Below, piece by piece: positions 1-11,700 of a stretch of 64,000 nucleotides of DNA. Under the pieces are notes generated by a model. The model saw nothing but the letters and a program-made list of their open reading frames with translations, was not told the origin of the DNA and searched no databases. The position numbers were made by a program, and so were the translations under genes. The number at the start of each line of letters is the position of its first letter. Within the stretch, counting starts at the first letter, position 1. This DNA comes from Rutstroemia sp. NJR-2017a BVV2 (Eukaryota > Ascomycota > Leotiomycetes > Helotiales > Rutstroemiaceae): the NCBI GenBank assembly GCA_002946415.1, contig NJPS01000051.1:422001-486000 (forward strand), in the 5' to 3' direction.

Positions 1-621
1 AAGTCTGGCGCTGACTGGGGAGCTTAGATTAGTGGTAGATGAGTCCAAATGACCCATCCAGCAAGGGCCGGCTGCATTCCCAAGGCGAAGATGACATCGC
101 AGAATCACTGTTCCGTCCGTATTCTTTGAGCAAGAAACATATCGATAGCTGGAGGTGACATACAACATACAAAGATGCCCCGCCATTGATGATTGTTTGC
201 ATGGACCAGAACATGCAAACCCTTGCCCTGGTCCTGGCCCTGCGCGCACCCTGGACCGACGTTGACTTGCGCTAAGCCTATTTGTTTGTTCTGCAGACTC
301 AATCAAAAAGGAAAGGCGCCGAGCAGGGTGCAGTGTGTACGTTTATTGGTTGGGGTCGTGCGAATGACTAATCTGCAAGTGACCATCCTTGACTATTGTC
401 AGCGTCCCATCCAGACTGCGTTTTGGTACGACTTTCTTCCACCGAGTGGTGAAGGATTGTCGATAGTGCATGATGCTCGATGAAGCTTTGGCCATGAACA
501 GGCTTCTGATAGGTGGCTATAGGTGGTGTTCACCGGCAATGGCGTCGCCTCATACTGCCTTGATTTAGGCTGACTTCCATGTACGAACTACAAGAAGTGT
601 TCGCCAGGAGAAGGCTACTGG
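1..621. other. intergenic, no gene seen
   Basis: I see no supported coding region. The reading frames here are short and lack ATG plus codon bias. The right end is the promoter of the AAA ATPase gene. Confidence 0.5.
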
Positions 622-629
622 TATAAAAG
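622..629 (+). promoter_or_regulatory. TATA box of the AAA ATPase gene
   Basis: The sequence TATAAAAG lies 131 bp before the ATG at 760. It is followed by a CT-rich stretch typical of fungal transcription start regions. No ATG lies in frame between the stretch and the chosen start. Confidence 0.5.
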
Positions 630-759
630 GATCCTAATTTCTTCTTCTTGTCCGTATCCTCTCTGCTTGGAGATCAGTCACATATTCCGGATACTCCTCT
701 ATCTACTTTCTCTTCCATATTTCTACAACCTTCCCCGCGATCAGTCAAACCTCGCCGCA

Positions 760-2289
760 ATGGAACACAGTCGCGCACTACAAGAATGGCAGAATCTGAA
801 CTCTGCTCCACGTTCCGATATGGAGTTTATGTTTCTCCGTCGCCTTCAAGAGACCTATCCCCAACACATAGTCACACGCATCAATCCCGGAGAATGCGAT
901 GTTATCGGTTTCGCCGACGCAGACCTAGCATCCGCCATCCGTGACGACAAGGCTGAAAACCACACGGTGGAGTCTTTCAGGGGACCGATATCTCGTCTCC
1001 AGGAAGAATCTGGAATACTTACGGAAGATATCAAGTTCGGCAGATGGTTGTATAAGTGGGATGAGACCGAATACATTGTCTATCAGATCAAGTACGAAGT
1101 TCCGTTTCGTCCTCCGCAACGGAGTGTCTATGTGCTTTCGCAGAAGGCCGTGAATGACGATGGCGAAGTTACGGAACATTATAACTCTCGTACCGATGCA
1201 CTTCTTCTCGCTGTCGGAAAGTGGTCTCGCGAGTTACATGACGAGATATACGTCTTCGATGATCAGGCTTGGGCAAAGGACAAGAAGTTATGGGAATCCG
1301 TGAAGAATTCGTCTTGGGACGATGTCATACTTAATCCAGCTATGAAACACAACCTCATCTCCGACGTCCAAGGGTTCTTCGATGCCCAATCTCTCTACAA
1401 GAAGCTTGCTGTCCCTTGGAAGCGGGGCATAATCCTCCACGGTGTGCCCGGAAACGGCAAAACAATCTCGATCAAAGCCCTCATCAACTCCCTGCACATC
1501 CGATCCCCCTCCGTTCCCAGTCTCTACGTCAAGAGTTTCGACGGCGACTGCCACGGCCCCAAATGGTCCATCCACGAAATCTTCAAACAAGCCCGAATGA
1601 TGGCCCCCTGTCTTCTAATCTTCGAAGACCTCGATAGTCTCGTAACCCCCAAGACGCGCTCCTACTTCCTCAACGAAGTCGACGGTCTGGAAGACAACGA
1701 CGGTATCCTCATGGTCGGCTCAACCAACTACCTCAGCAAGCTCGATCCGTCCATCTCCAAGCGACCTAGCCGCTTCGACCGGAAATACCACTTCAAGCTC
1801 CCGAGCGAAGAGGAGCGCAGAGCGTATTGTATGTTCTGGCGCGAAAAATTGCTCAATAACGATATGATTGAGTTCCCTGAGGACGTCTGCCCCATCATCG
1901 CGAAGTTGACTGAGGGGTTCAGTTTTGCTTATTTGAAGGAACTGTTCGTTATCTCTCTTCTTGGCATAGCCCGGAAAGCCGCGGAAACCAGCGAGGCTCG
2001 CGATACGGGAAGTAGTGCATCTACAGATGACGGAATCGTAGTGGAGAAAGAGGAAACGCTCGAAGAATTCAAGGACGGTATTGCAGCAGCAACAGATGAA
2101 AAGGTCGAGAAGAGAGTCATTCCAGAGGTGGATATTCCTGCTCATTTGAAAGATAACGAGCTTTTGAAAGCGGTGGCTGTGCAAGCGAAGATGCTGTTGG
2201 AGGAAATGGAGAGCACGGATGATGAGCTTGCTGCAGTCCCGCAGGGGCAGGACGTTCACAATATTGCGGGAATGTGTGCTGCTGAGTAA
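760..2289 (+). CDS. AAA+ ATPase
   Basis: Single-exon protein of 509 aa with one AAA+ module. The Walker A motif GVPGNGKT is at about residue 228. Walker B (LLIFEDLD) is near residues 285-292, and sensor and arginine-finger type sequence (STNYLSKLD, RPSRFDRKYHF) follows. The first 220 residues carry no domain I recognise. The C-terminal 100 residues are acidic and glutamate-rich. The upstream codon at 667 that keeps the frame open is TTG, so I start at the ATG at 760, which has a good context (gccgcaATGg). AAA+ proteins of this kind use ATP to remodel or unfold protein complexes; the substrate cannot be told from sequence. The protein resembles the many fungal AAA ATPases annotated only by domain. 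I see no mitochondrial BCS1-type membrane segment, so I do not call it BCS1. Confidence 0.85.
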   Translation: MEHSRALQEWQNLNSAPRSDMEFMFLRRLQETYPQHIVTRINPGECDVIGFADADLASAIRDDKAENHTVESFRGPISRLQEESGILTEDIKFGRWLYKWDETEYIVYQIKYEVPFRPPQRSVYVLSQKAVNDDGEVTEHYNSRTDALLLAVGKWSRELHDEIYVFDDQAWAKDKKLWESVKNSSWDDVILNPAMKHNLISDVQGFFDAQSLYKKLAVPWKRGIILHGVPGNGKTISIKALINSLHIRSPSVPSLYVKSFDGDCHGPKWSIHEIFKQARMMAPCLLIFEDLDSLVTPKTRSYFLNEVDGLEDNDGILMVGSTNYLSKLDPSISKRPSRFDRKYHFKLPSEEERRAYCMFWREKLLNNDMIEFPEDVCPIIAKLTEGFSFAYLKELFVISLLGIARKAAETSEARDTGSSASTDDGIVVEKEETLEEFKDGIAAATDEKVEKRVIPEVDIPAHLKDNELLKAVAVQAKMLLEEMESTDDELAAVPQGQDVHNIAGMCAAE

Positions 2290-3805
2290 ATGCACCAGCA
2301 GGGCTTTGTTCTACAGAATCTGAAACATCTCTTTAATCTGGTCATGTTATGATTTCTTTTCGTCTACATGTCTAATAACCAGATATATATACGTCCGTTA
2401 CTATCCAATACATATGAGTTTTCACCCACTGATTCTTGCATATATCAGCCAGACCAATATATCCCAAACCACCTCCTCTTCCCCTCAAAACCTCATCTCC
2501 CCGCCCAAACCTCTCCAAGAACCATCATCATAGCCACCCAAGAGAGCTCTCCGAAAACTAACTCAACTTGCCACTTATATCCCACCATCTGTAGCATCAC
2601 CTCAATCTTCTCCTTCTCGCCATTGCCTTCAAGTGTCTTTGAGTCCTAACATCCATAATTCTCCCACTCAACAAACCACCACAATCACCACCCAAGCATA
2701 GAGTTCTCCGTGTTCATCACCGCTGATTCACATCTAACCGCATCTTCCACTTCCGTAAAAACAACACCAGCGACCCCCAAATTAGACCTCCGCCCTCTTA
2801 TCCTCCTACCATACAAAACACATTACCGCAGTCCCCCTATAACGTTAGGTGATATCATATCATAAGGCATCACACCATATACCAGTCAGTCCCTTCACTT
2901 CAACCACTCACCTACCACATCCTGACTTCATCTACTTACTTCACCCGAGGGATATCATCGAGAGATACTTTGTAGGCAGCTAGGCAGCGGATTTACAGTC
3001 CGTTACTCTCCAGCCCAGCTCAGTAACACCACGCCTCTCATCAAACTATCTATCCTCTGCCTCTCCACCTATCCACTTCATTCTCATGAAATCTATTACC
3101 GCTCACACCCGCTTGCTTACCTTGCCTTGGAACAGACATGCTGCTCCGCGTGACAATAGACATTCCCTCCCTACTCGGAGTCTGTAGGTGTACTGCATTT
3201 ATATGGTATTCTATAAGAATAGGAAGAACCTCCCCCAGCTATTCCCCCAGCTACTTCATCAACACCCCTTCCAGCACGAGACAACGATAAGCATATTATT
3301 CACGCAAAAAGTAATTTTGCAAAAGTGAAAAAAAGAAACAGATCTTTTCATTAACCAACCAAATGATTCCTATACATCCCATCACATAAGATAAATTTAA
3401 AAAAAAAAAACCCCCCCACCAGTTCATATGCAGCTGCACTCCACTCTACTCTGCCGTATCCTCGATGCGAGCACAAATCGCACTCACAGTCACAACCCCC
3501 CAATCATCATGAATGGAATCGAAAGATATATAGAGATAGATAGATGCACCCCCAACGCCATTGCATTGCATACGCCTCGACGCCATTCATAACATTCCAT
3601 CCCGTATCACAGGCATCATCGCCCATTGCATATTTTCATATCCCCGTATCCCCAAATCTCCCTCCTAACCGGCAACCCGCAACCCGCAACCCCATCCACC
3701 ACCCTTCCCCCTCCCATTCTCCTATACCCCTTTACCACTTCCTCTCCGTTTACCCCCCTCTACCCCTTTACCCCTTTACCCCTCCCCCTCCCCTCCCCTC
3801 CCCAC
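2290..3805. other. intergenic between convergent genes
   Basis: This is the 3' flank of two genes that end toward each other. It is C/T-rich with low-complexity tracts: an A10C7 run near 3400, a short GATA repeat near 3530 and CCCTTTA-type repeats at 3730-3800. No coding region is supported. Confidence 0.5.
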
Positions 3806-6215
3806 CTACGGATTCCAACTATTCATAAACCCCCAAAAACTATCACTCCCAAAATCGCCCTCAAACTGCCAGGCCTCCGGCCCCCCCGCCGCAAACCCCA
3901 TCTGCTGCTGCTGCTGCGGCACCAAATCCTGCATCCCTTGAAACCCTCCCGCACCCCCCAACCCAAAATCCCCCGCAGCCGTCGTACTCAGCTCATTAAA
4001 CAGCAAATCATGCATCGGCTGCAGCGGCGCAATCGACGTAAAATCATACTGCGGCGGGGTTGCGATACTATTATTACCATTCAGATTATTCGCCGCGGAG
4101 AAAGAATCCCATTGCAAAGAGTTCGGGGTCGCGGAAGAAGTAGTCGGCGTATTAGTTGTGGTGAGGTTGGAGATGGTGGGGAGGGTGTATTGGGTTGAGG
4201 GGGTGGTGGAGGAGGTTGAGGGGTCGGTGGAGGAGGCGGGGGAGAGGTGGGATTGGGAGTCGATGGAGCGGAGAAGTTGGGAAGAGTTATTGGTGGAAGC
4301 GGTGGAGGCTTTGGTGCTGCTTTCGCTGGGGGTGGAAACATCGTGCTGTTTGACTGCGCCAAGGGCCTTTTTCAGACGGATATTGATCGCTTTGAGAACG
4401 CCTGATGCGGTGTTTGCGATGGCGTTGCGACCGACCATCGTATGGAATCGTTCCATTGCCCAGTCGAAGTGCTGGAGGGTGCTCTCGAGTAAATCGCGGT
4501 TCTCGAATGGATGGAGGATGTAGATGGCGGCGGAGAGGATAATGGCGTCGAAGGTGTTGAGAACGAGATTGTACATCTTGTAATGTTTAGTTTGTAGCAT
4601 GTTGAAATATTCCCGTTGGACACGAAGGATTTCAAGTGCGGCTTCTAAAGCTGATCTACGACTTGATGTGCTGGTGCAAATATATGGTCTATGTAGAGCC
4701 ATGATGGTGAACGCTGCGCCGTTTTGGAAGATCAAGCGAGAACCCTGGATCCAGTAGCAGTCGGGATGATTATCGAACGTGGTGTCTGGATTTTCGGCTC
4801 TGAAATATGGTGGAGAAAGCAAATGAATTTGTTTAATGTTCGCATGCATTTTCTCAACTTTCAAGGCATCACTTGGTCGTGGTCCATCTTTCTCGAGTTG
4901 GTAGATATCCCAAAGTGGAGCCATCACCTCGACTTGCCATAAAAGCATGGTTAGAGGTGTGGGAGGATCAGTCGCAGATCGCAATGCAGGAGGCACTTCA
5001 CGTCGGTTCTTCGGTATAGGCGCATCGATTGGGAAGGGTGGTCGTGGATCACGTATATCAATGGTTGTAGGTCGTCCAAGAACCAGAGCCATATGCACAT
5101 CCCATAGTGATAGTACCAGCCAAGTCCTCCTTCGAAGTTGCTGATGCCATAAATGCGCGAATCCTTCTTCTGGTATGTGGTGACGCTGAACATCGAAGTT
5201 GTCTTTTTGCAGGTCTATCTCTTGAGCATCTCTAATAGTCTGCGATAACGAATGCCAACTCTCCGCAACCATGCCACTGTATTTGAGATATGCCGTTCTA
5301 ACGAATCCGGCCTGAACCGTTACAAGTGTGGTGTTGCGCTTGCCCAATAGTGATAGGATGCTTACTCCAGATTCGCTGTAGTCTGCCGCAAGGTCATCGA
5401 ACGACATGCCGGCCGCATACTTGAGCGCATCCAAGCTAGGATCGTACTCTGGTGGTTGAAATTGCAACGCCATCGCCAGGGTTTGGAAGAGCAGCGCAGG
5501 GAAGAATTGAAGATCTGGAGGGAGCTCTTGCGGGCCTTTGTTGAGAGTTGTGAAGGATAGGTTATTCCAGTTTCTAAGATGATCTCTAAATGTTGCTTCA
5601 TCTAATGCATAGTACTGGAAGTTCACTTCGTGGAAAAATGTCTCTAAAAGCATCTCGATATATGGTCTGGATGGTAGCTGTCGAATCAGGCTCTTGTACT
5701 TTTCGCGCAAGCCATTGTGCTCTGCGGTTGCCGGACAGTCATTGGCAGTTAACTGGGCGGCATCGTTGACTTCGCTCTCGATCTTCTTGAAGATGCCCAA
5801 GGTTGTATGGTGTGCTCCATTTGACTTGGAGTATCCGAGTGCACTAACTTTGGCCGCGGACTCGGATTCGAGTTGATCTCCAACGGCATAATCTCCATTT
5901 GATGATCTGAGATCCTCCAACAACTGTTGTTTCCTCGCAGATTCGTTCTCGTATCTGCATAGCGATTGCTTATTTCGATTCACACAATGTGAACATGGAA
6001 ATTGTCGGTCGCACTGGACTCGTGGTTAGAGAGGCGTGCTTTTGCAGATGTAGAATTCATGAAGATAATGAATGAGTGGGGGGTCTGTGATGAGGAGGAA
6101 AGGAAACCTTTTGTTTGCGCCTATGGCATTCGGTGCATGATATCACTACTCTTTTTCTCTTTTTTGGCGCTTTTTGTGGAGCAATTGATGCTGTATTCTC
6201 CGGTTCAATCTTCAT
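3806..6215 (-). CDS. Zn2Cys6 transcription factor with fungal_trans domain
   Basis: Two-exon gene, 771 aa: exon 1 is 6215-6108 and exon 2 is 6013-3806. The 94-bp intron splits the zinc cluster in phase 0. Joining the exons restores a complete binuclear cluster with cysteines at 27, 30, 37, 43, 46 and 55 (CX2CX6CX5CX2CX8C), preceded by a basic KKRKR stretch that may act as nuclear signal or DNA contact. From about residue 145 the sequence looks like a fungal-specific transcription factor middle homology region. The last 200 residues are Ser/Thr/Asn/Gln-rich with a five-glutamine run, as in activation domains. The start is the ATG at 6215 (MKIEPEN); a longer upstream frame exists but is repetitive and unlikely. 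The target genes cannot be inferred. The donor is GTTTCC, which is weak, but the rebuilt cluster strongly supports it. Confidence 0.85.
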
Positions 6216-8002
6216 GATGAGTGACGGGACCCTTTTTCTGGGGGGGATTTTTGTGAAAGGAATGACGAGGCTGGAAAGGATGGATGGATGGATGGCTGAT
6301 GGATGTACAGACGGGACGAGTGATAGTCCTTGCGATACCAAGTAGAACTAGGAATGCTATTTTTTGCGCCCCACGCGATCTCGAATGGGAGAGAGGTGAA
6401 GGTGAAGGATTGAACGAGTACTTGGAAGAACGCGGGTTGCCTCGACTCTCAAGCTTTTCCCCAAACTTTTACCCCGCAGACTTGATAGAGTTGTGTGTAT
6501 GTGTGTTTTATTATGTCGATTAAGTTACGGATTGGAACTATGAAGAAATGTCGAACGTGAAGAAATTGAAGTTGTGTCGCGTTGTTAGGTTTTCCAAGTA
6601 TCTAAGTATTAAACGCCCGCTGCTTGCTTACACTTCGTCGGTGGCCATAATCATGAATATATGCTCGTTGCAGCACAGCACTTTGAAGAGTGACGGTTTG
6701 AATCCTTGTATGGTTGTATTCGTCCTGGTCCGATGTGGTGACGGGATACTGTACTTTGTATGAGAATGTAGATGTCTTCGGACTTAGGCGAAAGGCTGAA
6801 TCTGCTGATTTTCGGACTTTAAGACAGGTTACATATTGATGCCTGCATTCTGAGGCATCAAAAGAGGGATCGGTGCGCATCGCGACAGGAGATTAGCTTT
6901 GGTTGTGCCGACAATCTGCCTACTACTCGTAGAGTCGTACTAGGTATGGCTTGCCAGGGTTGAGAGCTTGTACTACTTCGTATGTATAAGCTAGATGGGG
7001 ACAAAGTTTGAGCTAGAAGGATTTCGAATGCAGCTGATCTATCAAAGGTATCAAGTCAGAGACTCAAGCAAGGTACCCTGCGCATAGCCACTGACAGATA
7101 ACTAAATAGTACTGGGATTGTAGCAGCTTGTACGGGGACAACTTGGACGAGTATTACTTCGGCTTCGGCTCTTGAATTGGATGATGTTGGAGATGAAAAG
7201 GACTATTCGTCCGTCGGCCTGTACCATGAATCAGTCGGCCTTCTCCAGGCTCAATAGAGTATATCTCAAATGCACGGCTATGTCCGACTCGCTGGAAACC
7301 TTGCAGCTCAGCCTAGATAGTGGAACAACTACTGTGCATGTACAGGATGTATGTGAAAGACTAGAAGGACTTAAACCTTCGAATACTGCAAGAGTGAGGA
7401 TATACACTCACAAAGGTACCATCTACTCCAGATCATGGTAGGCGTAGTAGGCGTATGCATTCGCTGTCCACGATAAGCCACCCGCCTTTTGCAGACGTGG
7501 GCCTGGATCTTGAGCTAGAGCGGATTCTGCGAATGTCGGCTGCCGGAGGAAATCTGCGGAGGAATGTCTGCGGAGGAGTGTCTGCGGAGTACAAAAGTGC
7601 TTATAATGTCTCCACGGGACTCCCGTTGCCTTCCGACCAATCAAGGAAAGGAGCTTCATGGACCCTATTTGCATCATTGGCTTTCTGCTTTAATTCTTTC
7701 ATCGGGTGGTCTAGAACGTCTTTTCGCGGGCATGAAAACGGCAAGGAAAAACGGAAAAACGAAAACAAAAGCAGCCAGAACTTCAGAAGCGACGCAGAGA
7801 ATAGCCTTCTTATCCCATTCGCCGGAATTTCCCAACTGAGAGAATGGACATGCAGATCATTCCCGATAATGCGGCATGACGTCAGTCGATCCGTAATTTC
7901 TCTTTTGTCCTTCCGTCCCATTTGAAGCAGAGACTTTGTTAATTTGCTAGTTCTTGTTCACTTGTTCACTTGTTCACCTTTCCGCAACTCTTCCGTAACT
8001 TT

Positions 8003-8089
8003 TCCTCCTGCCCCCTCTCCTGCCCCCTCTCCTGCCTCCCCTCCTGCCTCCCCTCCTGCCTCCCCTCCTGCGTCCTGCGTCCTGCCTCC
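8003..8089. repeat. CTCCTGCC-type pyrimidine tandem repeat
   Basis: Degenerate tandem copies of CCCCTCCTGCCT run through a pure pyrimidine-plus-G strand, ending in two GTCCTGC units. It lies about 660 bp before the histidine kinase ATG. Such CT tracts are common in fungal promoters. Confidence 0.6.
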
Positions 8090-8303
8090 AAGTATTCACA
8101 GACTGGGGTCCTTTCGTCTTTATGCGCTCTCATGCAAAAAACTGCCCACACAATTTGTCACCCTTTTATTACATCGCGCCCACCTGTGCATTTGACGCTT
8201 TTTATCCTGGGTGCGACGGCCTCACCTTGACACCTTTCATTTGAGGCTGTGACATCGGTTTTACAAGTATTTCCTGCGACACCGACGATTAAAAAACCAA
8301 AAG

Positions 8304-8330
8304 TCTAGAATTCTAGAATTCTAGAATTCT
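8304..8330. repeat. TCTAGAAT x3 palindromic array
   Basis: Three perfect 8-bp units TCTAGAAT are followed by TCT. The array contains two TTCTAGAA inverted repeats, the TTCnnGAA core of a heat-shock element, but at 8-bp rather than 10-bp phasing. It is about 420 bp upstream of the histidine kinase start. Binding by a heat-shock factor is inference. Confidence 0.6.
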
Positions 8331-8750
8331 TGACGACCTTGCTTTTCCCACTCCCACTCCGCTAAAAGTTGGAAGGGAGAGCGAGAGAGGAAAGAGATTG
8401 GATAAGACCGCACAGTTGCCTCTGCGCACTTAGGGCGTTAGAAGGAGGGGTGGGTGGACCAGATGCAACCAGTCCAATGTGAGCAACCAATGTCCTTCAT
8501 CTATCCAACCTATCATGACAACTCTCCAAACTTCTCGCCATCGGGAACGAACAAATTGTTGATGTTGATATTTGGTGCGTCGAGTACAGCATACAGACTT
8601 CATCTCTTTCACGCCTTACCAAAGAACTTTACATAACCATTTAACCAATAACTTGTTCCCTTCACTCGTACTCATCACCTAGGCACCAGTCGATTTATTT
8701 CTCCTGCTTCACTCTGGCGAACGGTTCGAGGCAAAATAGATTGAGCGCAG

Positions 8751-11700
8751 ATGGCGCCGGTGGCTTCGACGATTCAACTTTCGCATATCGAGGGTATATC
8801 CGATGCTGCGAGGGCAAGAGAATTATACAAGTAAGTTTTCATGGTCACGAAGAATTTTATTGTTGGGCCGCTTGCCTGGGGTATCTAGGATGAGGGAGGT
8901 CTGAGGTTTTGCGCATCTGATGAGGGTGATGGCCGTCCTGAGGGAAGAACCAAAAGACTGTTACGAGGCATCCAGTCTCTTGTCTTCGAATTCATGTGTA
9001 CCACAGAGCCCCGCCGACCATCTACTGACTTTCTTGTGAACAGGTACTATCAGCCTAATTTCTCCATCAATACTGATGAATGTTTCCCACTACAATCGCC
9101 TCAAATACCAACCGAGTCGGATGATCCTATTCCTGAACAACAAAATGTACAGTCTGAGGTTACATCGTCCAAAATCTCCTCTCCGGATACGGCGTTAACT
9201 TCCTTTTGTCAACTTGTGTCTTGGAGGTTGGAGGCGCAAAGGGCAATGATAAGGTAACTCCCGTCGTCCAGACCGTTTGCCACTTATAGTTGACAATATA
9301 TGATAGTCTTATCGATGCTGGGACTCAATACTTCATAGCTGAGAGCACTAAATCACTGGATCTCGAAGATAGCACGAAGCATCAACCTGGAGATGAGTTA
9401 TGGCTGGGTTGTACTTCCGTCTCAAAGGCGGGGAGGCTATGTGAAAGGTTCGAAAAACTCGTAGGTTCAAAATGATGGCATTTTCTGATCATGGTCTAGG
9501 ACTGTAGAACTTACCCCGACCCCTACTGATGAATATCCAGCGTTCATTGTGACCGACCTGTCTAAAGATGAACGCTTCAACCAACTTCCTTTCGTCACAC
9601 ATGCACCATTTCTCAGACTATATGCAGGAGTACCCATTATCACCAAGCGAGGCATCCCAATTGGAAGTCTATTCATTGTAGATAGCCGTCGTCGCTCCGG
9701 GCTTTCGAAAGATGAGATTATGTTTATGGGCAAGATGGCCAAGACGATAATGAAGCACCTAGAAATGGTGCGAGAAGTGGAAGAGCACCGACGTGGAATG
9801 AAGATGAGTCGAGGGTTGGCGTCATTCGTGGAGGGCCGCGGACAGTTGGTAGAAGCAGATATGGAAGTCGAAGACGGAGATGGGCAAGGAACGAAAATAG
9901 CCGGCCAGTTCAAGCCAGAGGCATCCATTCCGAATAATAAGTCTAAAGCGAGTTCGGTGAAGGATTCGACGCAGCCAAGTGGATACCCACAAGCTATCAT
10001 CGAGCGCAAGGAAAAGGAGTATTCATCTGCACTACTCAAAACGGAAGAGGCTATTATTTCATCTCACGAATCATCAGCCGCATCGTCCACACGTCGACCA
10101 GATCTCGAAAACGTCCCACAGCAGACCTCTTTTGAAACTATGAGTACTACGGCAATCCCTTCTCCCGATACAGATACCCCGAACAAAATTGAGACTCCTA
10201 ATGAGGATGACGATGATGCTAATGAAGCATCTGCCCTGAAGTCCCTATTTTCTCGTGCTGCTAACCTCATCAGAGAAGCTTTTGAGGTTGATGGCGGTGC
10301 CGTTTTCTTTGATGCACAAAAAGGCTTCAATACGGAGACTATTCAATCTCCAATCACCAACACATCTGCGCCTCATGATGTTAGTGACAGCCAGGTTAGT
10401 GGCGATGAATACCATGATACAGTAGGTCCCGACCGGGTGGTCACTGACAGATCTGGTATCGCTGGAGAGAGGACATTCACTCGTTCCTCAACGATATCAG
10501 CGAAAGAGACGGAAATCCTGGGATTTTCGACTGCTGAGACATCCTCGATTCATGGTGACCCATATCCTGGAAGTCATTCTTTCGTACCGCTTGAGGAGGT
10601 AGCAGTTCACAATTTTCTTCGACGGTATCCGCGAGGGAAGTTATGGACCTTCGATTCTGACGGGTCCATGTCCTCCACATCGGATGAGGAGCCTCGGCGT
10701 TACCACCGAGGATCGCAAAGGCGGAGCAGGGACTACGCGATGCGGAGGAACAAGCTTGCCCGTGCAAAGGTGGATGCGAAGTATTTGTCGGAACACTTTC
10801 CAGGGGTTCGGCAGCTTCTGTTTGTTCCGCTATGGGATGCTAGCCGCTCGCGATGGCTAAGTGTATGCTGTGTCTGGTCTACTGAGCCCACGCGTGTGTT
10901 GTCGAAACAGAACGAGCTCTCTTTCTTGAGCGCTTTCGGAAATAGCGTCATGGCTGAATGTTCTCGAATCAATACAGAAATCGCCGATCAAAAGAAAAGT
11001 GATTTCATCGGCAGCATATCGCATGAGCTACGATCGCCGCTCCATGGCATCCTTGCCAGTGCTGAATTGTTGGATGATCTGGGCTTGCCCAATCTTGCCC
11101 ATGAATTGGTCGAGACTATTGATAGCTGTGGTCGCACCCTTCTTGATACTATCGTAAGTCCCTTTCAGTCTATCTCAGGTCTGTCAGACGTTGCTAATTT
11201 ATCGATCAGAATCATATCCTTGATTTTTCCAAAATTAGTAGCCTTGAGAAGAATTGGCGCAGGAATCGTCGCAGTGCAATCAGGTCATCACCGCGAGCTG
11301 GCGTTGGTCCTCTAGCACTGCAACAGGCTGACCTTCCCATGATAAATCTTTTCGCGCCTGTAGATATCTCGGTACTATGCGAGGAGGTCGTGGAAAGTGT
11401 TTTCGCAGGCTGCGTTTTCCAGAATGTCACAGCCAAGACTTTTGATATGGTATCCGATGTCCGCGACAAAAGCTCGGAGACGAAGAGAAATTCTGCGACA
11501 TCTCTTGCCACACAATCCCAAAATGGTCTCCATCCCGAAGTTTCTGTTATCTTGGACATAGACAAGGAGAACTACCACTTTACCACGCAGCCAGGTGCCT
11601 TCCGAAGGATCATCATGAATCTTCTTGGCAATGCGTTAAAGTACACATCTCATGGTTATGTAAAGGTCAAGTTAGAGACATCTGAACTTGATGACCTGCA

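Larger units (their letters stand above)
6216..8750. other. 2.5-kb shared promoter and leader region
   Basis: This lies between the divergently transcribed zinc-cluster factor (left) and hybrid histidine kinase (right). No coding region is supported on either strand; the reading frames are short and unbiased. It holds three short tandem arrays: GTCTGCGGAGGA-like units near 7550-7590, CTTGTTCA units near 7950-7977 and a CT-rich array at 8003-8089. A palindromic TCTAGAAT array is at 8304-8330. Confidence 0.5.

Noticed and set aside
667..759. N-terminal extension of the AAA ATPase frame with a hydrophobic stretch
   Set aside because: The codon at 667 is TTG, and no ATG occurs before 760. The hydrophobic residues are translated leader.
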